57,979 bases of DNA from CAYQOX01 sp964419335. GTDB lineage: Bacteria; Hinthialibacterota; Hinthialibacteria; Hinthialibacterales; Hinthialibacteraceae. Below the pieces are notes generated by a model. The model saw only the letters and a program-made list of their open reading frames with translations, made no database searches and was not told the DNA's origin. Numbering within the stretch: position 1 is the stretch's first letter; the number at the start of each line of letters is the position of its first letter. Shown here piece after piece: positions 17,752 to 25,418 of the stretch. A program made the translations under genes and the position numbers. The DNA lies in contig CAYQOX010000034.1 in assembly GCA_964419335.1 (NCBI GenBank), forward strand, positions 1-57,979, written 5' to 3'.

Positions 17752-19197
17752 TTAAGGCTGCGTTGATGAATCAATCGATCCGGTTGCGGGAGATACATCT
17801 GTGGCGCTTTCGGTAGAGGCCTCGGAGGCTTGTGAAGAATTTTCATCCTCTTCAGAACCTTCTTCAGCGCCACCGGATTCAACCCAGTCAAACACATAGT
17901 CTGTCACCGCGCTATACTGGGAGGCGGTCAGTGAGACGGCCGGCATCTTGGGGTACTCGGGGCGTTTCTTTCCGGGATTTTTCACCCATTCAATAAAACC
18001 CGCTTTATCGCCTTGATATTCTTGGACAATCTCGGTTAAGGGAGGTCCAACCCGTTTTGTATCATAGGCGTGGCAACTGGCGCAAACGTTTTCGAAAACA
18101 CGTTCGCCTGGGGTTTTGGCATCGGCCCCTTCCGTAACGGCTAAGCCCTGCGAAGTACGCCATTGAGCGACATTCACTTTCGCCTCATAGATTTTTGATT
18201 CTTCATCCATGCGGGTCCGATGAACGGCGATGGCTCCCTCACGGTATAACTGACGCCCCATCCCCATAAAGACTACCGTCCCGGTTAATAAAGCCACCAC
18301 GACATAAAAACGAAAGGCATGGACTTTTTTGGCCGTAGCGATCTCACGCCATAACAGCACGGCGGCGAAGACCGCCAGTGCTGCTCCACAGAGAATGCTT
18401 CCGACCATGAATATACTTAATCCCCGGGTAGGGAGAGTAAAGAGTAATAAGGGGCCGGCGAGAAAGTTGGCCAAGGTAGCCCATAGAGCAATGCTGTAAA
18501 ACATTTGGCGTAAGCGGGGTTTGCTTAGTTCATCAAAACGCTCTCGCGCAGGAAAAGCCTCACGCGAAAAGTAGCCGGCAAAAAATAAGCCAGAAATCGC
18601 AACTGAGCCTAAGAGAAAATGCAAATATCGAGGAAGCACGTTGGGTATGAACAACGAGGAAAGCCAACCTTCGACCTCATTCCAACGTTCGGGAAATTGC
18701 ATAAGATTAATATTGGCAAGGAAAATCAATGGAACAAGAAGGAATATGATCAATGCGCCAAGCGACAAAGAAATATGGAATAACTTGTTATGCGAGAGTT
18801 GATCCCAGGTATATTTATGCAGGTATCCCAGTAAGAAGGCGATGGAAACCAGCGGGACGACCATAATCCAGGCTAAGCCGGTAATCGCGTTGGAGGTATA
18901 AAAGTAAATCGTATACAAGACATTGATGGTTAAGAGAGGCGCCACCCCTAAGACCACCGCCAAGCTTTTATTCACCGTAATGGTGGCACCGATTTCCCGT
19001 GCCAGCCGATCATAATCGGGACGCTTAATCCCCAGATATTCAAAAATGACAGTAAAGAGGGTTCCGCCAATCATGAGATTGACGAAGAGAATATGCAAAA
19101 GGAAAAGAAAAACGATCGCCAGTTTGAGGGTTTCAGGATGAGAGGGAAGATCCAACATGATGTCGCGAGGAATTGGCATATTCATTATATTCTCCAT
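17752..19197 (-). CDS. CydA-like membrane subunit with C-terminal cytochrome c domain (second subunit)
   Basis: 481 residues; the ATG at 19197 follows GGAG by 8 bases (an alternative ATG at 19185 also has GGAG). Eight hydrophobic helices span about 20-330. An N-terminal histidine sits in FLFLLHILFVNLMIGG. PRYLHFLLGSVAISGLFF closely resembles the E. coli CydA segment with the heme b558 ligand H186, and MGMGRQLYREG resembles the CydA GRQPW motif. After about residue 370 comes a periplasmic cytochrome c domain: CASCH heme motif and YPKMPAV carrying the probable methionine ligand. An acidic, serine/glutamate-rich tail of about 45 residues follows. It lies 18 bases after its partner. It probably transfers electrons between quinol and heme c, or reduces oxygen in complex with the partner. 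The alignment to CydA is from memory. Confidence 0.78.
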   Translation of the reverse strand: MENIMNMPIPRDIMLDLPSHPETLKLAIVFLFLLHILFVNLMIGGTLFTVIFEYLGIKRPDYDRLAREIGATITVNKSLAVVLGVAPLLTINVLYTIYFYTSNAITGLAWIMVVPLVSIAFLLGYLHKYTWDQLSHNKLFHISLSLGALIIFLLVPLIFLANINLMQFPERWNEVEGWLSSLFIPNVLPRYLHFLLGSVAISGLFFAGYFSREAFPARERFDELSKPRLRQMFYSIALWATLANFLAGPLLLFTLPTRGLSIFMVGSILCGAALAVFAAVLLWREIATAKKVHAFRFYVVVALLTGTVVFMGMGRQLYREGAIAVHRTRMDEESKIYEAKVNVAQWRTSQGLAVTEGADAKTPGERVFENVCASCHAYDTKRVGPPLTEIVQEYQGDKAGFIEWVKNPGKKRPEYPKMPAVSLTASQYSAVTDYVFDWVESGGAEEGSEEDENSSQASEASTESATDVSPATGSIDSSTQP

Positions 19198-19215
19198 CAA
19201 TCATTCTCCGCCTTT

Positions 19216-20607
19216 CTACGAGGATTGCGAAACACCCTTCACCGAGCCCTCGGCGGATTGCGCACCCTTCAAGGATCGAGGAAATTGCCGCAAAGAAAAG
19301 ATGTATTCCGTAAGGGCATCCAGTTCATCCTCATTGCCAGGGAAGGGCGGCATAAAAGTACGCACATTGTGCATCCCGCGAATGTAGGCTTTCACTGTAT
19401 CCCGTTCCCATCGGTCAGCGCCATACAAGTTTTCGAACTTGTTAAGAACCCCGTTTAAGCCATTGGTGGTATGGCATCTTGAGCAAGCGATAAGAAAGAC
19501 CTCCTCGCCGGCTTGCACCCGGTTTTCATCGGTAATTTGGTCGATGTCGGAATAAGCCGCGTGAGGCAGAACCCCGGTTTGGGTTAATAACGGGTATTCC
19601 TCCACTCGAATGCCATTGGCGTACATATACTCAGAAATGACATAAGGTTTTCGGATAAATTCCCGCACCCGTTCAAACATCCCCAAGGAAAGAAGAGCAA
19701 TCACGAAAGGAAGAATAAAAGCCACCCGCGGCACTCGAACCGGTGCGATGGATAACCATAAAAGCACCGCCAATATGAGCAAGGAGGAAATCACTAAGAG
19801 ATTTAAGATCAATCCATATTGGGTTTCAAACGCCTGGGTTCCTATTGCCACCGGGAGATTCTTTTCCATGGTTGCGGGAATCCGCGACCAATACCATAAA
19901 CCACCGGCAAGAGAGAAAGGCAGCCACAGGATAGACCATTGACCAACAAACCGTAGGGCACGTCTTCGAAATTCACTTCCCTTCTGAGTGAAGAAGTAAA
20001 GGAGAAAAAGCGCAAATAATCCGGCAGTCATCATGGCAACGGGAGTGCGAAAGGCTAATTGAGGAAGATAGATGGGATTAAAAAAGGCGGTAAGCATCCC
20101 GTTTTCTTTGTTCCAGTTACCCACATCCATCATATACCCCAAAATGCCAACAATAATAGCCATGGTAAGCCACGAAAAAATTGCCAAAAACACACCAATG
20201 CCGATGTGAAGATTCTTCCGCTCTTGCATCTTCTTCCAGGTAAGGAAATAGATCAGTATCAAGATCACTTCACTAACAAAGACGATCCATTCGCTAAACC
20301 ATGCCCAATAAAAAACGCGTATCAAACTTCCAATAGCGGCGGGATTGACCAAGGATGTAGAAAACCAAATACCCACCCCGGTCATGGCGCCAACGCTGGT
20401 CGTGATAATAAAGCAAACGAGTAGAAGTTTGTAAGCGAGTTGATCCCAGCGTACATCCCCTGTGCGTTTTCCCCACCACTCCATGAGTGCAATCAAAGGA
20501 ATGGCTCCTACCGCCATGGGATGATTGATAAAAACATGGATCACCGCGATGAAAGCGATAAGAAAACGATTTCCCAAAAAATCGAGATGGAACAAAGGGA
20601 AATCCAT
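19216..20607 (-). CDS. CydA-like membrane subunit with C-terminal cytochrome c domain (first subunit)
   Basis: 463 residues; the ATG at 20607 is preferred over a TTG ten codons earlier, with GGAAGGAGAG upstream. The N-terminal FHLDFLGNRFLIAFIAVIHV matches the first helix of cytochrome bd subunit I, including its histidine. FSEWIVFVSEVILI carries two glutamates like E99/E107 of the heme b595/d site, and REFIRKPYVISEYMY resembles GRQPW. The position of CydA H186 reads LAFRTPVAMM and lacks a histidine. Residues about 370-440 are a cytochrome c domain (CSRCH, MPPFPG). Eight helices in all. It lacks a long Q-loop. With the downstream gene it would form a membrane complex of two CydA-like subunits each carrying heme c. 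Its electron donor and whether it reduces oxygen are unknown. Confidence 0.8.
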   Translation of the reverse strand: MDFPLFHLDFLGNRFLIAFIAVIHVFINHPMAVGAIPLIALMEWWGKRTGDVRWDQLAYKLLLVCFIITTSVGAMTGVGIWFSTSLVNPAAIGSLIRVFYWAWFSEWIVFVSEVILILIYFLTWKKMQERKNLHIGIGVFLAIFSWLTMAIIVGILGYMMDVGNWNKENGMLTAFFNPIYLPQLAFRTPVAMMTAGLFALFLLYFFTQKGSEFRRRALRFVGQWSILWLPFSLAGGLWYWSRIPATMEKNLPVAIGTQAFETQYGLILNLLVISSLLILAVLLWLSIAPVRVPRVAFILPFVIALLSLGMFERVREFIRKPYVISEYMYANGIRVEEYPLLTQTGVLPHAAYSDIDQITDENRVQAGEEVFLIACSRCHTTNGLNGVLNKFENLYGADRWERDTVKAYIRGMHNVRTFMPPFPGNEDELDALTEYIFSLRQFPRSLKGAQSAEGSVKGVSQSS

Positions 20608-20868
20608 GATAGGCTTCTCTCCTTCCTTTATCTCCAATTCACATCCAAAAAAAACTTCATTTATTTAATTTGCGGAGAATGTTAAAGAACGCCTCGGTTC
20701 TCAACTCACTTGCTTTTTATACCAATACCGAACCGGATTTTGAGTTAATAAAGTGTAGCTGAAGTAAACGAATTCTTCAACCGAGAGTTAAGGTTATTTG
20801 ACTATATTTATAATAACAATAATTAACTTTCTAATACCAAGCGCGCTTGATAGTAGAAGGAATAAAAA

Positions 20869-21171
20869 TCATTCTGCGAACTTAAGCACCTCATCGTGTT
20901 TTTCAATTAGTGAACGAAACGAATCGGAAACATCATTCCAATCGAGAAGATCTACCTGAATAGGAAGATCAGACTCGGCAAATGCATCTTTAAGAGTTTC
21001 CAATCTTTTGGGGGATATTTTTTCGGGAGAAAAAAGCACAAGATCTAAATCGGAATATTTTTGTGCCGTTCCTTGTACACGTGAACCAATAACCCGCACC
21101 TCACATTCAGGGACATGCTCATGAAGAATCCTTCGTATTTCCTCCAAATAGGGTTCTGGAAGATTAATCAT
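20869..21171 (-). CDS. MNT-type nucleotidyltransferase, antitoxin of a HEPN/MNT pair
   Basis: 100 residues of a minimal nucleotidyltransferase. The GS-x10-DxD motif is complete: G29-S30 in VIGSRVQG and D41/D43 in YSDLDLVLF; a later acidic residue in QVDLLDW supplies the third metal ligand. In the well-studied MntA/HepT systems the nucleotidyltransferase neutralises the HEPN toxin by adding AMP to a tyrosine near its active site; others of the HI0073/HI0074 type are less well understood. The start overlaps the upstream HEPN gene by 8 bases, as expected for a translationally coupled pair. The gap downstream to the cytochrome genes (20608-20868) holds no gene, only a perfect 12-base palindrome, CAAGCGCGCTTG, at 20838-20849. 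Confidence 0.92.
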   Translation of the reverse strand: MINLPEPYLEEIRRILHEHVPECEVRVIGSRVQGTAQKYSDLDLVLFSPEKISPKRLETLKDAFAESDLPIQVDLLDWNDVSDSFRSLIEKHDEVLKFAE

Positions 21172-21583
21172 TCGCTTTTCTTAAACGTTCGAGTACTTCC
21201 TGTGCATAGGGTAAAAAACGCTGGGCGATCAAGAATCCCGCTTCCGCCTTGGAAAGATCGTAAGTGTGGGCGGTCAAATTTCGTGCTTCACCAAACTCAA
21301 ACCAGGGGAGAGGATCGGAGACCAACCCATAGCGCGCGGCAATGCGAAATAGTTGCTTACGACTGCGGGGGAATTCGGCTTCTTCGGCCGAGACATTCTC
21401 ACGTACCCAACGCTGAATAAACTTCCAACACTGCTCATATGCGACTTCAAAATGTTGAATCACTCCCGCGCGAATGGTTTCTTTTAGATCCTCATCCGCG
21501 CTTTTCATACCCCGTTCCGCAGCCAAAATAGAACGCTGGAGTGCATCCACAGCCCATTGAAGACTATTCAGATCGAGCGCCAT
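21164..21583 (-). CDS. HEPN-domain protein (HI0074/NTase_sub_bind type), probable toxin
   Basis: 139 residues, all-helical, of the 'nucleotidyltransferase substrate binding protein' family. The HEPN RNase motif RX4H is present as R101-NLTA-H106 in GEARNLTAHTYD, followed by a tyrosine at 108 that could be an AMPylation target. The sequence VIQHFEVAYEQCWKFIQRW is the typical first long helix. HEPN toxins of this kind cleave RNA, usually tRNA, and are held inactive by the adjacent nucleotidyltransferase. Toxin first, antitoxin second, with 8 bases of overlap. It may stabilise the region or act against phage; which RNA it cuts cannot be read from the sequence. Confidence 0.9.
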   Translation of the reverse strand: MALDLNSLQWAVDALQRSILAAERGMKSADEDLKETIRAGVIQHFEVAYEQCWKFIQRWVRENVSAEEAEFPRSRKQLFRIAARYGLVSDPLPWFEFGEARNLTAHTYDLSKAEAGFLIAQRFLPYAQEVLERLRKAND

Positions 21584-21634
21584 GATTCATCTCTACAATG
21601 CCTCTGTTTTTATTCCATTCTATCTTTTATGAAC

Positions 21635-22849
21635 TCAATATCGTACCTCCGCCTTAGGTGGAAATTCGATATCATTTGCCATTGATTCAAGGCGGGTGGG
21701 ATGAGGGCGCCCATCGTGCACGAGAATGCGATAAGACAGCTGGATGGGATGATCTTTGTCGATGAAACGACCTTCGTTTTGTTGATGCGTGATACAGAAA
21801 TAAGGCTTGTTGGGATGAATACGCAGGTAAGTCGGATAGCGCGGATTTTCAGCGTTATCGAAATAAGTCACACCCGCAAATCGATCTCCATCGCCCACAG
21901 GGCCTGACATTTCGCACCAGCGTGCCCGGGTGTAATTGGCAGAACGTCCCGGTAAACCTTCGCTGGAGGATACGCCAAGTTTCTGATCCAGCCATGTCTC
22001 GGGTCCGCGAAACGCCATGCCGCCGTAGTGGTATTGTTCGACCTGGAGAGGTTCATCGAGGGCTTCATGGTGGAGAGTTAAATCAATCACCCAACCTTGG
22101 GATAGACCACCATAGACTTGGTAATGAAGCCATTCCGTCAGCACCGGTTGATCCAGGGCTATCAGGTGATTTTTGGCGTTCAAGACCGCGGCCAAAGGCC
22201 CTAGCCCCACTTCCGGATCAGCAATCGTTTCTGAATGTCCTGTTCGTAATTCCCAGAAGTTTACGGTCTCATCCAGGAAAGTGCATTTCGTCCAGGCGAA
22301 AAACAAACCCCGCTGATGGGGATGATCCGGGCAACGATCGCCGGTGACAACATGGCCATCGGGTGACCATAAAGGATGCACATAGCCGCTGCGGTCGAGG
22401 TACTTTTGGGAGCGGTCGTGTTCATAAATTTGAATGCCATCGTTATAACGCAAGATGGGTTTGCCTTCATACAAGAGTTTCACATGATCTTTAGGTACAC
22501 GTTCAACTTGGTAAGGAGAATCTTGCGCGGCGATAGCCTGTCCTTGTATAGAATAGGTGCGACGTTCACCTGCTTTTAGAGGATTGTGTAGGATGAAAAC
22601 CAACTCGCCGGTAACCCGTCCATGAGAGGGAGGAATCCATTGCGCAGGGATTGTTTGGCCTTCCCATTCCAGAGAGATTTCTGCCACTTCAGGATTCCAA
22701 TTTTCGAAGGCCTTTGACCAATCGAAAGGAACTTTCACGATCGTATCGATTCGGTCATGATCGCCGGCCTCGAGTACAAGTTCAGGTTGTACAAACGCAC
22801 TCGGGATAAAGAATAACGAAGCGATAAGAAAAAGAAGAATTTGTTTCAT
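21635..22849 (-). CDS. Exported DUF6807 (PmoA-like) protein
   Basis: 404 residues with a signal peptide (MKQILLFLIASLFFIPSAFV). The family hallmark GDRCPDHPHQRGLFFAWT is at about 170-185, followed by VNFWELRTGHSE and VIDLTLHHEALDEP, and late FRGPETWLDQ and RARWCEMSGP segments. DUF6807 proteins are beta-rich, exported, and found among sugar catabolism genes of planctomycete-like bacteria; no activity is established. It stands alone between the HEPN/MNT pair and a pseudopilin operon. Despite the automatic name 'PmoA family', it has nothing to do with methane monooxygenase. Confidence 0.82.
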   Translation of the reverse strand: MKQILLFLIASLFFIPSAFVQPELVLEAGDHDRIDTIVKVPFDWSKAFENWNPEVAEISLEWEGQTIPAQWIPPSHGRVTGELVFILHNPLKAGERRTYSIQGQAIAAQDSPYQVERVPKDHVKLLYEGKPILRYNDGIQIYEHDRSQKYLDRSGYVHPLWSPDGHVVTGDRCPDHPHQRGLFFAWTKCTFLDETVNFWELRTGHSETIADPEVGLGPLAAVLNAKNHLIALDQPVLTEWLHYQVYGGLSQGWVIDLTLHHEALDEPLQVEQYHYGGMAFRGPETWLDQKLGVSSSEGLPGRSANYTRARWCEMSGPVGDGDRFAGVTYFDNAENPRYPTYLRIHPNKPYFCITHQQNEGRFIDKDHPIQLSYRILVHDGRPHPTRLESMANDIEFPPKAEVRY

Positions 22850-22942
22850 CTTGATCAGCCTTTCCTATTTAAGCGTATGTAGCATTCATACCATTAAAAG
22901 TAGGAAAGAATCAAGATGTGTGGAAAAGATGGGAAAAATGAT

Positions 22943-23572
22943 TTAACCGCCAACTAAACCGGATACAGGCAGATCGCCGCCGAAGAAACCAATATCACCG
23001 AGACTTTGAACTCCATTGCTTGGGTTATAGACTGAATCGCGCACGGATTCACCGGGATAGCGATAAAAATCGGGAAAGGGATAATCAACAAGATAGGAAT
23101 CCATTCGATCGGGTCCAACACTGGTGACAGAAAAAGCTTCGCGGTTTAGATTTTTTTTATTATGAAGTTTGGCAAAACTCTTATAAGGAGTATAGGTATA
23201 AGAATTTTTTACCAGGGAGGCAGCGGCACCTTCCAAGCCTCGATCCATTAATTCTTTTTCCGGGGCTTCATATTCATTCACAGGCCCGAAGGGATCTTTG
23301 CCGATCGCGGAACCAAGATAGGGAATCGGGGTGGTAAGATCGGGAATAACGTATTCCACAAAAAACATCAGGTCGCTACTTTTACGCGGAAAAACATTTT
23401 GATCAACACGATATTGATGCAGGGCGGTGCCCACATTGCGGAGATCGACTTGGGCCCGTGCCACTTTGCTCTTTATCGTTGCTTTTTGGTAATTGGGTAC
23501 AACAATAGCGGCAAGAATGCCTATGATGGCAACGACAACGAGCAATTCGATCAAAGTAAAGGCATTCTTCAT
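22943..23572 (-). CDS. GspG-like type II pseudopilin
   Basis: 209 residues starting MKNAFTLIELLVVVAIIGIL; the ATG at 23572 gives the normal short prepilin leader, cleaved after A4 or an adjacent residue (the usual glycine at -1 is alanine here: KNA-FTLIE), with E at +5. A longer frame starts at 23662 and overlaps the upstream FecR gene by four bases, but would bury the leader. The rest is a pseudopilin fold with late FSVTSVGPDRMDSY and a Y-NPSNGVQSLGD tail. It is exported and assembled by a type II secretion or type IV pilus machine encoded elsewhere. It is third in an operon with an ECF sigma factor and a FecR-like anti-sigma factor, so it may be produced only on an envelope signal. Confidence 0.87.
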   Translation of the reverse strand: MKNAFTLIELLVVVAIIGILAAIVVPNYQKATIKSKVARAQVDLRNVGTALHQYRVDQNVFPRKSSDLMFFVEYVIPDLTTPIPYLGSAIGKDPFGPVNEYEAPEKELMDRGLEGAAASLVKNSYTYTPYKSFAKLHNKKNLNREAFSVTSVGPDRMDSYLVDYPFPDFYRYPGESVRDSVYNPSNGVQSLGDIGFFGGDLPVSGLVGG

Positions 23573-23658
23573 TTTTGCTTTCCCCTTCGGTCTCATTGAG
23601 GTAAAGTTATGTTCATAACCATGAGCCATAAATGACCGCCCCCTCAAGTGTAACATCA

Positions 23659-24603
23659 TCACGGTTTTGTGGGTGTAGGGACCGCCAAAGAGGGATAGTA
23701 GGTTCGTAATTCCTCTTGATTATAGCGATCACGGATCTTGTTCACCCAACGAAACGTCGATTGTATATTTTGCGCGGGACGGATTTTCATGGCTTTCTGG
23801 GGCCACATCATGCTTTCCTGCCCTTGAGAAACTCGACTCGTTTGTTGGCCATCATTCACCTGAACCACCCCCCGCGCCACCGTGACCCGAGAAATATTCC
23901 GAGCCGCTTCGATGGAGAAGGCGGTTCCCAAAACCCGGATGGTGCCATGAGGCACCTCCACTTTGAATTGATGATCACCGGGAGACACATCGAAGAAGGC
24001 TTTTCCCAAATCCAAACGTACATTATGTTTGTCGATCAACGTGATTCGGCTGCGGGGAGCAAGCACAATTTCACAATGACTTTCAAGATAAAGAATACTC
24101 TCAGAATCCGAGGTGGTTTGCAACGTCATCCCCCGGTAAATCGAATCATGTTTTGTGATTACGCGGTTGGTGTCATCCATAGAGAGAACTTTCCCTTTTG
24201 CGTGTTGGCAGACACCAATCGTTTGATATAGAGTCAATGTATAGTAGCCCAAAGGTATTACAAGAAGCAGCACGAGAATGAGAGCGAAAGAATAGCGGTT
24301 GATAGGTTGGGTAAAAAACGACCAGAGCCCCACGGGGTCCGGGAATAAATCTTTGCGGGTCGAATCAGTGAGAGCCGCCCGGCGTTTTTCCAGCATAGCT
24401 TGAGCGGCCAAGCGTTCGTAGAAGTCGTCATTTGGAGTCCAGGTGATTTCTTCGCGTAGACATTGTGACCACTTTTGGTATTTTTTCCAAAGTTGGCGTA
24501 GTTCATCATCCTGAAGATGTTGACGCAAAGATTCGGGCAACTCTTCATTGGGATGATCAATGCACCAGGATAATAGTTCTTTTTTTATCGATGTCGATTT
24601 CAT
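23659..24603 (-). CDS. FecR-domain membrane protein, probable anti-sigma factor
   Basis: 314 residues. Residues 1-100 are cytoplasmic and helical, one membrane helix is at about 105-125 (YSFALILVLLLVIPLGYYTL), and a periplasmic FecR domain follows (VITKHDSIYRGMTLQT, VRLDLGKAFFDVSPGDHQF, VEVPHGTIRVLGTAFSIE, VTVARGVVQV). In FecR/FecI systems this protein senses a periplasmic signal and controls the sigma factor made from the upstream gene. The start codon overlaps the sigma gene's stop by four bases (ATGA), so the pair is translationally coupled. No TonB-dependent receptor is present nearby, so the classical iron circuit is unlikely. The downstream gene is a pseudopilin. Confidence 0.88.
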   Translation of the reverse strand: MKSTSIKKELLSWCIDHPNEELPESLRQHLQDDELRQLWKKYQKWSQCLREEITWTPNDDFYERLAAQAMLEKRRAALTDSTRKDLFPDPVGLWSFFTQPINRYSFALILVLLLVIPLGYYTLTLYQTIGVCQHAKGKVLSMDDTNRVITKHDSIYRGMTLQTTSDSESILYLESHCEIVLAPRSRITLIDKHNVRLDLGKAFFDVSPGDHQFKVEVPHGTIRVLGTAFSIEAARNISRVTVARGVVQVNDGQQTSRVSQGQESMMWPQKAMKIRPAQNIQSTFRWVNKIRDRYNQEELRTYYPSLAVPTPTKP

Positions 24604-25193
24604 GAAAATAATTCTTCCTCGGAAAGACCTTCCATTCGTACAAATCGTCTTAGTTGTTCCAAAGCCCGAAAGGTGCGAGTGTTAACCGTAGATACGGGGA
24701 TATCCAGCATTTTGGCAACCGTATCGCTTGAAAGACCTTGCATCATCCGCATGATGAGTACATCACGATAGACCGGTTTTATGCGATCCATTGCGCGATG
24801 CACCTTCGATCGAATTTCTTTATCCACCATCTGCAAGCGTGGATTGGTGGTATCCTCGGGAGCGGTTGGGTGATTGTTACGCATTTCATCCTCCCAAGAA
24901 ACATGGGGTCGTTTTTTACGACGGTGGAACTCTTTGTATGCGAGATTGCGGGCAATTTGGCAAAGCCAGGGAAGCAAAGAGCGCGAGCCATCGAATTTAT
25001 GATGTGCGCGGCAAGCAAGTAAAAAGGCCTCTTGCACCAGATCAATGGCTTTGTCTCGATCCCGTAAGAGATGGGACACAAAATGGACCATGGGAGCAAA
25101 ATACAGTTTTGCCGCCGCTTCAAATGCCCAGCGTTCTCCACGCTTAAACCCCGCGCCGATCTCTTTTTCATACTGCTGATCCGAAGAGTTCAC
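24600..25193 (-). CDS. ECF RNA polymerase sigma factor
   Basis: 197 residues, GTG start after AAGGATTTAG. Region 2 is clear (LLRDRDKAIDLVQEAFLLACR, SLLPWLCQIARNLAYKEFHRR), as is region 4 (RIKPVYRDVLIMRMMQGLSS, AKMLDIPVSTVNTRTFRALE). There is no region 1 or 3. It would direct RNA polymerase to a small envelope-stress or surface regulon and is held by the FecR-like protein encoded next, with which it overlaps by four bases. A 225-base AT-rich gap upstream (25194-25418) should hold its promoter; no consensus is evident. Confidence 0.93.
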   Translation of the reverse strand: MNSSDQQYEKEIGAGFKRGERWAFEAAAKLYFAPMVHFVSHLLRDRDKAIDLVQEAFLLACRAHHKFDGSRSLLPWLCQIARNLAYKEFHRRKKRPHVSWEDEMRNNHPTAPEDTTNPRLQMVDKEIRSKVHRAMDRIKPVYRDVLIMRMMQGLSSDTVAKMLDIPVSTVNTRTFRALEQLRRFVRMEGLSEEELFS

Positions 25194-25418
25194 CTAAATC
25201 CTTTTGCCAATCTATTCGTATTTTCTCTTTTCGCTTTATAAAGCATAACGAATTCAACGAGATTTCAATGTTGATTCGGCAAAGGTGACTATCATGATAA
25301 TTCTCTCTATTAAGATATATCCAATTTTTTTAAAAATATTTCAATTTTTTTTAAATTTCACTAGAGAGACCAATTTTATTATCATCTTACAATAGGTTTT
25401 GAATAACTTGATATGAGA

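Noticed and set aside
21635..22849. Methane monooxygenase subunit A
   Set aside because: 'PmoA family' is a misleading label for DUF6807; the protein is exported, soluble and beta-rich.
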